A stretch of DNA of 64,000 nt from Neodontobutis hainanensis (GCA_024349245.1 JALDNG010000001.1:2167001-2231000); one strand, 5' to 3'. Shown: positions 48,091 through 61,330, numbered from the stretch's first letter. Notes: generated by a model from the letters alone, not told the origin. A program made the numbers and translations.

Positions 48091-48549
48091 GGTTAGTGCA
48101 ACAACCTTAGTTAATAGTGTTGTGAAACCTTTACAGTGAGTTAATAGAGCTGCGAATTGGGTATTTTAAAGTGTTGGAAACATCTCAAATTAAAGTATAT
48201 GTAGTATGGCCCAGTCAGTTAACACTTTTTGATAAAGGAAATAACTTATTAGATTAGACATGACAATGGACTAAACCTAATAATGCTCACCAAATGTAGG
48301 CTGGCTTGGTTGTTTCAGTTAAGTTTTTTTCTGAAAGGGTCCAACCAATGGGTAAAAATGAATTGAGTAAAATTCATAATGCTTTACAAAAAGAGGTATA
48401 AGGGGTTCACAACCTGCCACAAGGGGCGCTTTCCATAGCTTAAGTGGCGGCCCCCACTTCCTTGCAAGGTTATTCTGCAAATTGTCCCTGACAGCGCTAG
48501 GCGGCTGATCTGGGGCCAGCGGGGGTTCATCTCCATCAATCACATACCA

Positions 48550-48870
48550 GCAGGGTCTCCCCTACCTTGCAACTTCTCTATCCACTCAGGACCTTCCCAA
48601 TCAAACCGGCCTGGGATTTTCGTCTGTCAATTTTCCTCTCCCACCGCCCATGTATCTTCATCTCCCACCTGGGCAGTCATCATCAATTACCGTCCCATAG
48701 CCCCCCTTTCTGCTGTGCACATCACGGCAAACCTGGCCTATCAAAAGGGCAATCGTTTCTCAGTGGGCGCTGGGATAAACCTGCTACACTGACACAGGTG
48801 GGTGGACGGGTCGTTGCCATGCCCGGTGTGTTGGTAGATCAAGGTTTAATGACTCGTCCGGGCCAATTTT
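48550..48870. promoter_or_regulatory. Candidate conserved non-coding element
   Basis: A pyrimidine-rich, GC-richer block with CAGTCATCATCAATTACCG at about 48672-48690 and several CpGs towards 48850. A plus-strand frame of 110 codons is open but shows no family. It contrasts strongly with the AT-rich flanks. Inferred. Confidence 0.27.
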
Positions 48871-51639
48871 CTCTTTGTGGAAATGAGGTTTGTAGTTAAT
48901 GTAGCACAGAAAAGGCTGCCAGCGATCATGTGTGTTCCACTGAACTGGCTCTGAGCGGAATATTAGTAGCTACCATATGGGAGACAACATTATGAGGGTA
49001 ATTTTGAGAATGTTCTGTCACAAAGCTTGGGCATTTGTACATCTAAGAGTAAGAATGAGAGTTTGTTTATTTTGCTTATTCAAGTGTTTAGCTTCAATTA
49101 ACTAGAAGTCAAATGTGAGTTGCACAAATAGGGTTACTGTCAGGAAAAGAGTACATTTCATAAAACACAGTACAATTTCTGTTTGGTCTGGATTAAATGA
49201 ACCCTGCTAGATAGTCTGGTTCATTTGGTGTCAATGGACATTTAAACACTGGTCTAGAAAAAACATACAGCTACAAATGGGGCATTTAAAAATGTGGACG
49301 TGTCGTTCTTCTTCAAACTGAACCCATGTGCCCAAAAACCCAAAAACTGAATGCATGACACTGAGTCTAGAGTAAACAACTCCAACAGTTGCTCCACTAA
49401 TGGTGCACATGTCTAAGACTGGGGCTTAAAAATCGTAGGACTTGGCTGAGCAAATATGCCAGACCAGCCAATGTTTTTTTGTGCTCACTAGTTTCTACAC
49501 TACATTTAATAAAGTGATGACGTACTTAATGTGAGTGTGTTTTCATGCATGAGACAATGTTAAATTCATCAAGTTTACGCAAAGTGAAAAATCTTGTCAG
49601 CAACACCACATGCCAGGGACAGATGAATGCAAATGCTTACAGAGAGAAAATACAGTACTACTGTGTGCAAATCAAAAAATGAGGAGTTAATTTGCAAAAA
49701 CAGATAATTGCCATTTTGGAAAACAATTAACCGCATTTTCAAAGCACAAATACATTTCATTGGTCCTAATTGGTCAAAGCCACTCAACTTTGGTTTGACT
49801 AATATTACCTATTGCAAAATATTTATTTATCTGCTTTGACAGATGTAGTGCAAATAGACGCTTGGTCAGAGTAAGTAACAAAGTATTGATTATATTTGTA
49901 TATTCTGCTTTCCTAGAGATAGCAAAATGTTAAGTAAAATTAAAAAAGTAAATTTTCCTACTGGGATAATAAAGTGATAATAAAAAATAAATAAATCAAA
50001 TGAATATCATTTTGTGATTAACCATTGGAAATTGACAAGAAATTATACACACGTAGAAAAAAACAAAAACAAGACTCTGGGCAGAATAAGCATGTTCTTG
50101 TTTCATTATCCAAATTGGTAAAAATATTTTACATTATGCTAGTGCTTTATAACTGAATGTGTGTCTCCAGCTCTGTTAAACTAAGCCATATTACAGTGGC
50201 TGTACATGTGCACACAAGCACGATGCACCAGTGGGACTCCAGCCTCCCACAGGAGGAAATAAGTTTGGGTTAGCTGTAATGAGCAACTGAAAGGCAAATG
50301 AGGCCTTGAGTGTGACGGCCTCTATCTAAAGCCCGACAGGCTGCGTCCAGGGACATGCTTTATTGCTGAGAGAATCCAAAATGTCACTCATCTCCGAGCT
50401 CAGTCGCTGGGTTGCTTCCTCGTGTTTTCTTACCGCCACATTCCAACACTGTCACCATTTTCTCAAGGCTTCATTGTTTCTGACCTCGCTTCACCTCCCT
50501 GCTGATGCTCTGTCTGACCTTCTGTGTCATTGGCTCTGCAAATGTCTATTTACAAATACTGTGCAATTGTTCAGCTAATGTCAAATTCTAGTTCTTTCAA
50601 TGTCCAATTTTTTAAGCTTTTCCAGCTTCCTACATTAAACATGAAAACATGTGGAAGAAAGGAGGCAGTATTATTCTAAAATTTGCTTTGTAACAACAGA
50701 GATACAAGCAGAATTACCATCAGGTAAAGCATGACCCTCCAAGGCAACCTTAGGTAAACGCATGCTCTAAAAAATATATGTGCTATTGTTTACCAATAAT
50801 TTTAGGGTCCAAAGTCAATCTTTCCAGCACTACATTTAGGCTGTCTATAAATATAGAAACTATTGGTGGTGGTATGTTTTTTTGTTTTTAAATATTACCA
50901 TGAAATATTACCAGATGAATATGATTTATTATCCATAACAGCATGTTATGGATAATTTATCTTCATTTTTATAGTATCTTCATATTCTATACTGAAAATG
51001 TTTTAGATCTTGCATCATGGCCTGGTCAGCCAGACCCATTTCCACACAAATCCTGTCTAATTGTAACCCGCAGGATGGGCTTGTCTCTAATTAGTTGTAT
51101 GCCCAACAATTGCATCCAGATGAAAACACATATTGTTTTCATTTAACTGTTTCTTATGAAATAACCTTTGATTATAGACTTACTTTGTTGATATATTAAT
51201 TCCCACAGACTTTCAGTGACACAATAGTTAATAAATAATTCCAATAGCTATATTCCCTATACTCCTTGTATTTATTGAACAAAATTGGGAAATTCGGTAT
51301 CTTAAGAGCAACATATTTGTTCAAAAGACCAAGATGAAGGGCTGAAAACACAGTCTGGCTCTTGATCAAATGTTTTGTGTAGGCGCAGAGATTCTGAGGA
51401 GACAACCAGCTCAAAACTTGGCAACGGCATCAAACTGCGTAAGAAGTATTGAACCCAATCCAAATCCCAATCAAGAGTTAAAAATGTATAAACAGGAGTA
51501 GAATATGGAAGATTATGAAAGTATTATTTTTTTTACAAAATGGGATCAAGATGGCCACCCAACAAACAAACAGGAGAGAACCAAACCAAATAGCTTACCC
51601 TGTGTTGTAAAATTCTCTCTATTTTCCATAAATTTTTTT

Positions 51640-52010
51640 CCATTCAAAGCTATCTGACAATTTCCCACAGAATCCCTCCTCCTCCTCCCCTTCTTTTGGA
51701 TTTTTAATTCCCCATGGCCACTCCCATTCATCTCTGGACGGATCGATAACCATTCGCCGGTGTGCGGGAGTTGAGGGATGTAAATAGCAGAAATCTGACA
51801 TTCGCAGGATATAAAACAATGGCCTTTCAATATAATCAACAGCAGCGCTGGCGCCATCCCTCAAACAATCCATAGGCTTATTAAAAAGAGGACAATAATT
51901 TAGGCCTGTGTGCCGCCAATGGATGCTACATGACAATAGTGTCTGATGAGTCAGGGGTAGTGGCTCTGATGGGACGAGGAGATATGGATATGATAGAGGA
52001 CGCCAATGCA
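51640..52010. promoter_or_regulatory. Candidate conserved non-coding element with AP-1 and SOX-type sites
   Basis: Contains a perfect AP-1 site TGAGTCA at 51947-51953 and a SOX-type ACAATAG at 51933-51939, eight bases apart, in a repeat-free block. A minus-strand frame (51619-52011, 130 codons) is open across it but includes a low-complexity Glu run and resembles no family. ErbB4 is active in heart and neural crest lineages, where SOX and AP-1 inputs would be plausible; this is inference. Confidence 0.3.
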
Positions 52011-55000
52011 TAGGGCAGATTTTGTTTATAGCAAGGTGTAATAGGGTTGGCCAGTCCTGGCATTGATTGTTGAGGTCTGTCCCAACTCAACATAATTTAA
52101 CAAAAAAAAAATAGGACTTCAGGATGGATCTTAAATATACATTAAAAACGGGCATACAAAAATTCTTCCATTTGCATTTGATCCTTGCCTGGCCAGCCAT
52201 ACCCATTTAATCTGCAGAAATTCACTTTGAGAAAGAAAAGTCCACGGTTAGAGTTTATCTAAAACGTGGCTGCCTTTATGCAATGCTACTCAATGCTACT
52301 ACTACTCAATGTCCATTTAAATACAAGATCTCTACAAAATATGCTGATGACAGAATGGTCCATTATTTGGTTCAGATGGCCACTCTGAGGTGGTTGTATT
52401 GGGCAGTGTTAGGTTCTGCAGCTGCAATAAGAGAAAAAATAAAAAGCAGTGGATTCTTCTTTGGTTGTTGTTCGTTCGTGCTCGTACAAGCATGTGCACA
52501 GGGAACATGGACAACACTGGATGCAGTAACGCTAAAGCCAGAGGTGGCACACTAGAACAATAACTCCGGATCTTCCGTAATACTCATTTAAAAGCAATAG
52601 AACGGACAAGGAATTCTGCTTAGTTTCAATTTGGCATTTCAAAATAAAAGCCCCCCCAAAAAATAAATTTTGAAGATGGAGCATTCATTTGACATGTACA
52701 TATTTGGAACCACTCATTATCACTAGCAAAATATGTGGCATCTAAAACTCGAGTTGGGTAATTGAAAATTAAGTGAGCCTTTTGAACTAAAAAGCGTTGC
52801 AGCTTTGCATGATCTGGTATGAACCCATTAGGTCATTTATTAATACGGTGTTGTCCCTGAGAGCTGAGGGGTATAATAGGTGAAATTATTCACAAGAGTT
52901 CATTACTACCTCAATGAGCAATAACCATCCGTCAGTTAGCAGCAGGCGCAATAACCCATTTAGTTTCATAATTATCGATCGTTTTTGATGGCCATGTTGA
53001 AAGGTCAAGATGAATATTTTTTTCTTTTTTCTCTCTTCATTTTTAGCTGGCAAATGTTGGGAAAGCAGGAGCACTGAAGCAAAGGACTGACTCATGGAGG
53101 AAGACTCTCCGCTGAGTGTTTGACAAGCAGCAGGCTGATTGGTGATGGGAGACTGACAAAAACACTCACTACAATATTTTTATGGAGCAAACATGTACCA
53201 AACACAAAATGAGACTTTTTCACGGCAGTAAACACATTTGGGGGGGGGCGGCCGTACAAAAACATCCAAAACACACTCACGCATGCCGACTTCTGAGAGA
53301 CTTCACTACACACCTTGTAGCTCGCTTCACATCTCTCTACTTTTGTCAGCGTCTTTTTGGTTAATCTTGTTTCTGCTTTTCAACCACTTCCTTCCTGTCT
53401 GTTTGTGTTCTCTCGACTGTCTCTGGAAAGATGCCCTAATGATTGCTTTGACGGAGCGCTTTCAAAGACAAAGCAGGTCTTGATCATCTTGTCTTTTCCA
53501 GTATCTCTAAGGGATGTCTTTTTTGAAATATCCAAGAAAAAAATATTGAGGGTTTTTTGTTGCTAAATGCAAACATGTAGCAGTAGTAAATGGGGCTTTT
53601 ATATGTACAGTATATACACTTCAGCTATCAGCAAATGCATTATTGACCCAACACAAGACTTAAATCTGATTCCCAAAGAATTTAAGTTCAGGCATTAAAA
53701 ACAATCTTGGTTCAGTTTAGCAAGGAGCAATATTATTTCCAAATCCTGACACTGTTCAATGGCAATATGGAATAAACCTATTGTAATTGCTCACCATTGG
53801 TAAAGCTCGTCTCTCAGCCATGCCTTAGCATAAGGTTTGGCATTTTCGCAATGTTTTACTTCCTGATCTATGGATCCAGACAAACACTATTTTAATTATT
53901 AAAATTGTTTGGATCAATTTGGTTAGGTTTCAAGACCTTTCCCATCAGAGTTTGACTCACAGTTTTTGTATCAGCTCAAACGCACCCTACTAACAAGCAA
54001 ACTTTTTGGAGTTCAGCTAACCCAACATCAATCTCAAGCTAAAGCACCTAAATGTGACAGGCCCTTAAAACAATAGAGAACATGACAGCCATTAATTCCT
54101 GGCTGTGTTCTGAAAACAACACCATGCTTCATAAATATGATAAATCACATTCTCATCCTTCTATTAAGAGAAGTAATCCGCACATTTCTTAAAAAGCACG
54201 AAGCATGAGTCATCCAGTTGAACGCTACTTTGGCGCGGCTGATAAAAGGCTCTGTGAATTGATGCTAACACAGTAATAAAGCTCAGCACTGATTTGTAGC
54301 ACCTTAATAACACACTCTCTTTGACCTTAAACCGATTCCCCTCCCCCTTTCTCCTCTGTCTCATTTCATTTGAAAGCCGAACCTGCAATGCTCCAGCTTA
54401 ATTGCTTCTGTCGCTCCAGTGGCAACGCTGAGAAAAAGGAACCATTCTCCAGGCAAACGTCGACGTGCAGGAGATCAACGGGAACAGAGGAGAAGAATTT
54501 AAAAAGCAAAGTCATCACTATTTGACTTCAGAAGATGTTCAGAAGCATATATTTATGAATGGCTGGCGGCATGCACAATAAAATATTATAATTTGCTTTT
54601 TTCCACTCAAGACTATTTTAGGCCCATTAAACTTCTGAAGTTGTCGGTCTGTCATTACAAACCAAATAATATTTCTATTCTCTTAAAAACTGCAAACTTT
54701 CTTTGGTCTTTAATTTCTCCAAGCAACGAAAAAGCAAAGTAAGAAAAAATACTCCACAATAGCATGTAACTAATGGCGCCCAAAGGCTATTAGTTTTACC
54801 CAATATACAGTACATTGATATAAGAGTTGAGGATCTTTCAAAATTGATGCTGTAATATTAAATGTTACTAAAATTTTGCTTCAGCAAATACCATAATTCA
54901 AAAGTTAGCCATTTTAATGTGTACTCAAGACCTGGGCTTTTTCCTTGCAAGGAATCAGTATTTGTGAAGGTTGATACCACACTTTCTATATGTCAATGCT

Positions 55001-57039
55001 ATTTCTTTTCACAGTCCAAAAGTGTGACTTTTCAAGAACAGCAGTGTCATGTGAACGGTCCCCAACTTTGTTGAGGATCCATCAAGTTCTCACCTAGCCT
55101 AAGCACTGACTGTCGGGTTGTTTTTTTTTTAGATTGTGCCATTCAAAACCCCTCTGTAGACCTTATGTAACGTATCCATGTTTATCAGCTGAGGAAACAG
55201 GCATTGCACCATGACACTGTGACTCTACAAGCTCGCTATCTTCTTGAAACCAGCGGTAATAGTGAAGACTGACATAAACTGACGAGGGTGGGTGACTTGG
55301 TACAGCTTCGGAGCTTCTCGCTATCGGAGCTGACACTGTTGACAAATGACAGGGGAAGTGTGTGCCTGGGCTGGAGTATCTTTTTTCAGTGGAAGAGTTA
55401 CAGCGGACGGGGAATGATAGTGTGCTGGAGGAGTCGGGGAAAGAGCTTAGTCTGCCTTCAGGGAGAATACGTAAGTGAGAGGGATGAAAGGTGGAAGTGT
55501 GCACAGGTGGGCTGATGAGAGCAGTGCAGAGATGGAAGGAAAATTTAGATTTTAAAAAAAAGGGTGAGAACGGTGGGTTGATACCTGAGGTTATGACTTA
55601 CTATCGGCGATCAGTGTTTGGGGATAGGTCCAGGGGGACTTGGCACAGATTTAGAGGAAAGGATAAGAAAGACAGAACAAAGCAATGATCGGAGGATGGA
55701 GACTGACTACAAAAGCCTTGTGTCCTGGTGTTATGCATCAAGTGAGAACTATTACATCTATTTTAAATGTGAATAGAATGGAGTGGAATTTGAATAAATT
55801 GGAGGGAGTGTCTGAGGAGAATGGAGGTTAATGTATCTGGATAAGCCACCAAATATGGATGGATGGGTTGATGAATGTTTTTACTCATAAATACTGAGGG
55901 TCTTATGTATATGTTTATGTATGTAATATGTCTAAAAATTGTTTGACATTTGCATTAGCTATTAGCAAATGTTTTTTCAACAGTACATAAAGCCACCATT
56001 TTTCTTGTTTTGCTTCATATAAAGATAAAAATGTATCTAGTCTCAATATATAATAAATCAAACATGTGTAATATGTGTTTTGTTGTTTAATACTATACTA
56101 AAGAAAATAAACATATTTGGCCATATTAGCACGCTCTCCATGCTTCTCGGGTGGGTACACTTCAGGTACTCTGGTTTCCCCCACCAACATTAAATTATGT
56201 TGGGCACCCTCTGGTGTGGCTGCTAACTTGGAATTTCCCCACAAGGATAAAAAAAAAGAAAAAAATAAACATTTAGCTATTGTTTATAGAAAAAAATCTT
56301 TCATCATGTATTATCTGTACTCCATTAAATTGTGGTTTATGGTTTATCTCTGTTGAATTCATGTCAGCCATTCTTGGGGCCCCCTTCCATTTTGTGGGCA
56401 AGACAATTGCCTGGATCTCCCACCCTCATGCACTGCCCCTAGTCATAGTCCATTCAGAAAGTTATGGTGTTAATCAAAGTAAACTACAGCTTGGCGATAA
56501 GGAAGTAATGGCACAAGAACATTGCTAACAATTTAACAAATGAATGCTAACCGTCTTCCTTTTCACACACACTAATAATAGTTTGAAGCCTATGAATTAA
56601 GTATGTACATTAGGAAGTATTTGGTGGGCATGGGATTTTTCCTGAACAGTTGTTTCTTTGACAAGTAAGAAATCCATTTGCTAATTTGGCAAATAAAACT
56701 TGTTCCAAACAGCAATAGAAATACTCTCCCAAAGCTGGCTGTCTTTGGGATGAGCTTACAACCGTGCCAACTAATTTATCTGTCTGTCTGCATAAAACAT
56801 TAAGGGAAGGACAGAGGGATTTTGCTGGGGGAGGACACAGACTGCATGCTTGCCAGATTTCTAAAGTAAAGTTTAAAAATGCTGTCACAAAGGTCTGCCA
56901 TTTCAAAACTACACATTTACACATTGTTTTTAGTTGAAGTCAGCGGGAACACATGACCACATGATTTTTTTCCTCCATTTAATGCCACATGTTAAATGTA
57001 TATTTCGACTGCATACAATATAATACGATCCAAGTAAAT

Positions 57040-57225
57040 TTCCTCACAGACAATGACCTGCCGCTGGTTTCATTAAAGGGAAGATGGGGGATTCTCCAGA
57101 TCCCTCCAGTCTCAAGAAGTCAGTCCTAGCCTCGCCACTGAAGCTTGATTCAATCTCTGATCATTACCACCGCCTCCTCAACCCACGCTATTTCCAGGCG
57201 ATGGACAACTCATAAATAATTGATA
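57040..57225. promoter_or_regulatory. Candidate conserved non-coding element
   Basis: Repeat-free block of balanced composition, with CTGATCATTACCACCGCC at about 57157-57174 and CATAAATAATTGAT at 57211-57224. No coding frame of note. It lies just left of a hAT relic. Inferred. Confidence 0.25.
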
Positions 57226-57432
57226 TTTTCTTAGGGTGCTCTGCACAGTTCAAATTGGACAAACTTCATATCAAAATGTTTGATTCAAAAGTAGTGGCAA
57301 AAAAAGGTAAATTAGTCCAAACAAGGGTTGTGAAACCCATTTATTTTTCCAAATCAGTGCTTGAAGTTTGTGAAAAGTCAAGTTATTTCAATCAGAAGCA
57401 AGAAGTCTTTAAGTTGAGATGCTGTAAAGTAG

Positions 57433-57845
57433 CAGTCCCCAAACCTCGGGTCGCGGACCGGTACCGGTCCGTGGGTCATTTGGTGCCAGGCCGCAGAGAA
57501 AGAATAAATAACTTACATTATTTACGTTTTATTTATTATCTGAGTCTGAACAATGTTTTATTTTGAAAAATGAAAGGACTATTACATACGTCTATGACTG
57601 ACTCTTGCCAGTTGTCCCAGGTTCGTAATACGTTGCCGCTAAAATTAAACCCCCAAGCTAACGAAAATGAGTAAAAACAAACGTCTTTGGAAAATTTCTT
57701 AGCAAAAAGGAAAAGATCCAGTTAGGAGACAGAAGAAGAGCATACAACTTCCAAGACAAAGTAAGCTGCATTTAACAGACAATACCAAAAATCCTACTTA
57801 AAATATGGATTTATAGCGACAGGTGAGTCGCCGCTCAGAGGATTC
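57433..57845 (+). mobile_element. hAT transposon relic (5' part)
   Basis: Starts with CAGTCCCCAAACCTCGGG, close to the CAGTGGTTCCCCAACC ends of a fish hAT family that I recognise. A 16-bp perfect palindrome GGACCGGTACCGGTCC follows at 57455-57470, and GTGGGTCATTTGGTGCCAGG continues the match. A decayed transposase N-terminus begins MSKNKR at 57667 and meets a stop within about 12 codons. Recognisable sequence ends near GCGACAGGTGAGTCG. The catalytic domain and right end are missing. Confidence 0.8.
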
Positions 57846-58094
57846 AACCTATAGTGATGCAGAAGTAAACAATAGGTAAAGAGGTGGATTTGACTCTACA
57901 GATACTATATAAATGTATGTCAGCCCAAAAAGAACTAAATAGACAAAAATGAAGAAAAAAAATCTGTTTCCTTTAAGACATGGAATTTTGTCTAATTTGG
58001 TGTCTTATCTTAGAATTACTTTTTTCAATAAGGCAATACTGTAAAACTTTCCAGGTCAACCTAATAATGTTACATATCAAACAAAGTAATATAT

Positions 58095-58190
58095 TGATTC
58101 ATCATCTACTGCTTACCCCATTAATGGGTCACGTGTAGCAGTGTTGGGTACACCCTGGACAACTGTCAGCTGCATGTTGGGTGAAAGCTA
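58095..58190. repeat. Fish interspersed-repeat fragment
   Basis: TTGGGTACACCCTGGACAAC and the preceding ATTCATCATCTACTGCTTA are recognisable as part of the common fish repeat whose other segments appear at 15811-15917 and 42858-42908. Function none. Confidence 0.45.
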
Positions 58191-58579
58191 GCGTACTTAT
58201 ATCGGAAAGACTCATCGGCCTCAAAGCCATGGTGAGCCCCAATGACAAAAAAAAAATTGCATTGTCACACAAATTTTTTTGCCTGTGACTTACTGTTGGT
58301 TGTATTATTTGCTTTGGTTTGTTTACTATAAAGTCACATCTAGAAGGGAATCGGTTTCTGCTGCACACCATCCAAAAAATTACCAAAACAGTCATGTAAA
58401 CTGACTTTGCCTTCCCAGTTTCACACAGTGTCCTTCTTCAAAGCCAAACGTCAGGTCGGACACACACTGATTTGAGATATCGCAGCCTCTTACCACTTCT
58501 TTTCTGCTTCTAAGCCAGGGCACCTTTTTTTTCTTTTACATCTTTACCTTAAGTGACAAAGCCCCAGTAGCCTTCTCAA

Positions 58580-59110
58580 TTTTGTTGTGCAGGTGCAGTC
58601 AGCAAGAAAGAGTAATTGCACTGGGTGTTCGCAGCTCCCAGAGACGGATTGGAAGCTCAGGGCGAAGCTGTCAGGGGGGCTCCCGGAGGACTCGCCAGGT
58701 TGTATGTTTTATCCCTGTATGTGCGCAGTTGTCTCAAGAATAACATTATGTTTCTATTTTCTATTTTCATGTAGTGTAAATCATAAAAAACACTCTCCTC
58801 GTTCGTCTTTGCATATGCACCGGATGCATCTATTAACAAACTCTGTGGCAGCGTGACAACAGTGCCAAGGCGAGCGGCTGCTCCAGTGACAGTGACAGTC
58901 GAGTCCCCAGGACCTGTCACCGCCGTCACATATGCCCCCAGGCCTCTGGAACCTTCTAGATGCTTGGGCAATAACACTGCAATAAGCTGCTTATTACAGG
59001 AGCCGTGAGGGACAAGCACTGAAAGCTGCAGGGTCACTCTGAATTGGCCAAATAAAATCAGAACTCATTTGAATAGGAATCCCCAGAGCAATTTTATAAG
59101 GGCTTTAATT
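58580..59110. promoter_or_regulatory. Candidate conserved non-coding element, about 0.5 kb
   Basis: One of the most distinctive GC-richer, repeat-free blocks of intron 1. It holds a TGACAG pair at 58887-58898, a near-palindrome AATAAGCTGCTTATT at 58981-58995 and CCGTCACATATG near 58922. Frames are open on both strands (plus 58587-58856; minus 58657-59037, 126 codons) but mutually exclusive and without recognisable domains. A long conserved enhancer is the simplest reading; an unannotated non-coding exon is possible. Confidence 0.35.
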
Positions 59111-59290
59111 AAAGAGCAGTTTCAATTTGGAAACATGAAGATGTGAAGTATGAAGGTGTTAGAAATTGGCTGTGGTTGTGGCTGTGTGGTTATATCATCT
59201 TTCAGTATCTGTCACTGAAGCATCACTGTAGTTGGGCCTTATTGTGACAAGAAACAAACTAACAAAAAGGCTAATCATGGTATAGAAGTA

Positions 59291-59320
59291 AAAAAAAAAT
59301 ATATATATATATATGTGTGT
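59291..59320. repeat. A-run plus AT/GT microsatellite
   Basis: An A run passing into (AT)n and then (GT)n, about 30 bp. Confidence 0.85.
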
Positions 59321-59324
59321 GATT

Positions 59325-59590
59325 GGTAGGGAACAATATATTGCAAAGGTATCATTATTGCAATATCAAATGCAATATGTGTATCGCAATAATCTTATGA
59401 TCGCCCATGTTAAACATTCCCATTTTGTATGTCTTTTGACCAATTAGAGTTTCAAAATCCAGCTGTGATGCATCCAAATTGAAAAGTTGGTCTAGACTTT
59501 TTTTAATCCAATGTATAGAGGACATTCAAACATGGTTATCGCAATAATCAATAGTTATCATATTGCAAGGTTTTATGTAATATTGCAATT
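59325..59590. repeat. Possible interspersed repeat rich in ATTGCAATA
   Basis: Recurrent ATTGCAATAT, ATCGCAATAATC and ATATTGCAA strings on both halves suggest an AT-rich DNA-transposon relic. No clean terminal repeat could be set. Confidence 0.25.
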
Positions 59591-60089
59591 TTTCTGTCAA
59601 TGTACTGTATGTATCTAATGTTAAGTTGTGGCTTGGAGGGTTTGTTTCTAATTTTGCACAAAAAAAAAAATCAAATCCTATTCTTTTATTGGCTGTCAGA
59701 ATGTTGCTCCTTAGCTTCTAATCTACCTGAACAAAACACAATAAAAGTAAACACAATATGTCTGATCGTTTGTGGCTATGTAACAAAATGTCAAAAACAG
59801 TTTTACTATATCTCTTTCAAATGCTTTTGTTATCTTTTACAGTTATATAACACTTTCAAAAAATATTCCAAATATACAGCCAGCATGATCAATCTTGTAT
59901 CGCGGACTATCAGCAGTGGGCACCAAATGCACATCTGTCAGGTATAAGGCCATCTGTTACAAATGTTAAGGCTGAATCTTCCTTTCTACTGTAACTTCCT
60001 GAAAGTTACGATGTAATATACAAGCCAAGTTATTTTAAATATGATTTGGAAAATTAGCCAGAATTCGATTTTGGTGTTTATTTTTTTTT

Positions 60090-60330
60090 TTTTTTGTGCA
60101 ACACTCCAGAGAATCCTCCTGGAATCCACTCAACGCCAAGCGCTTTCAACTCCTACCACTCTTTTGCCTCAAATAAACCATTACCTATCCTCAGCGGCCC
60201 GATCGCCACTTTGAATGTGTCTTTAAAGCCATTTTCACTCTGAAAGGTTCACTTTAGAGTCAGAATTCAGCAAGGTCCTCAGAGAGGTGTAGTGGAAGGA
60301 AGTGGCTGGGGCTTTTTAATGTATTTTATC
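60090..60330. promoter_or_regulatory. Candidate conserved non-coding block
   Basis: After a long T run (60079-60095) the sequence becomes repeat-free and GC-richer, with CTCAGCGGCCCGATCGCC at about 60193-60210. No coding frame. Inferred only. Confidence 0.22.
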
Positions 60331-60862
60331 ACCAAAACTCTGGCCTGGAAACTGAAATGAGTGCTTGTGGATTATTTGATTATACTGGAGCAACTGTGGG
60401 GAGATAATTGTGAGATAATTAATACTCCTGTGACTTAGGTTTAGGAGAAGCTAGGATAGAGTTGGAAAAGATTGGTGCCCTTATGAGCACTGACCTTTTG
60501 CTCTTTGTTGGAATAAATTTGGGAACAACACCATTTGAGGGTTTTAAATGTTCATTTGACAAATGTGTAATTGGGTATATAGACTATATCATAGCCACAA
60601 TATAACCGGAACTTAAGTTGGCACAGTGTGAAGGTCTAGCTTCACGGTCCAGAATTAGAAGATTGTTCACCAAATGGCCCTGTCAATGAAATGTAGTAGA
60701 AAAGAACCGCAAGGCAGCAAGGAGGCAAGTCTGCATTCAAACCTATGTGGCTCTACTTCATGTTTTAAAAGTTCTATAAGGTAAGCCCTTAGGCGACCCT
60801 CGAGCAAAGAAGGTCCAATACCAGTATGTACACTTTTATTTATTTTTCTCAGATTACAAACT

Positions 60863-60892
60863 CAAAGAAAGAAAGCAAGAAAGAAAGCAAGA
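60863..60892. repeat. AAAG-type microsatellite
   Basis: Imperfect (AAAG)n with AAGC interruptions, about 30 bp. Confidence 0.9.
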
Positions 60893-61009
60893 TTATTTAA
60901 ATTTTCAAACAAACTTTGAATGTCTTAATGAAAATAGCCAAATATTAAACAACAGTGGCAGCCACAGAAACAATGTCCTTCTGCCCGTGTTGGCCTAAAT
61001 TTAAAGCTT

Positions 61010-61330
61010 CAACTCGACTGCAAAGTACAAATAAGCTGCAGCGATGAGGAGGCACTTGCCCTGCCACGTGTCATTGTTGAGAAGAATAGTCATGAGTAGG
61101 GAAGGCTCTTCGGGCGCTGCCGCCACCTGCTCCAGATGTGGGCTAAGGCACAGATGCGGTGGTTTAATTAGCTTTGCCAAAGGTGCCGCTGCACAATTAC
61201 TCCACTCCGCCCTGGGAGAACGCCTGTCACAACGTGTGTGTATGTGTGTTTGCTTTACACAGTCTGTGCACCGGGAACGGACTTTGACAGCCGACTGAGA
61301 GGGGAGAATGAATAATAGTTTCCCGATACG
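61010..61330. promoter_or_regulatory. Candidate intronic enhancer with E-box cluster
   Basis: In about 110 bp there are four E-boxes: CACGTG at 61065-61070, CACCTG at 61124-61129, CAGATG at 61133-61138 and CAGATG at 61151-61156. TAATTA follows at 61165-61170. CpGs are enriched (TTCGGGCGCTGCCGCC near 61109-61124). Frames on both strands (plus 61044-61298; minus 61001-61357, 118 codons) overlap and show no domain. Paired E-boxes with a homeodomain core are typical of neural and muscle enhancers; role inferred. Confidence 0.38.

Noticed and set aside
55163..55688. Overlapping frames of 65-113 codons on both strands
   Set aside because: Mutually overlapping, no recognised domains, no splice signals of note; regarded as chance.
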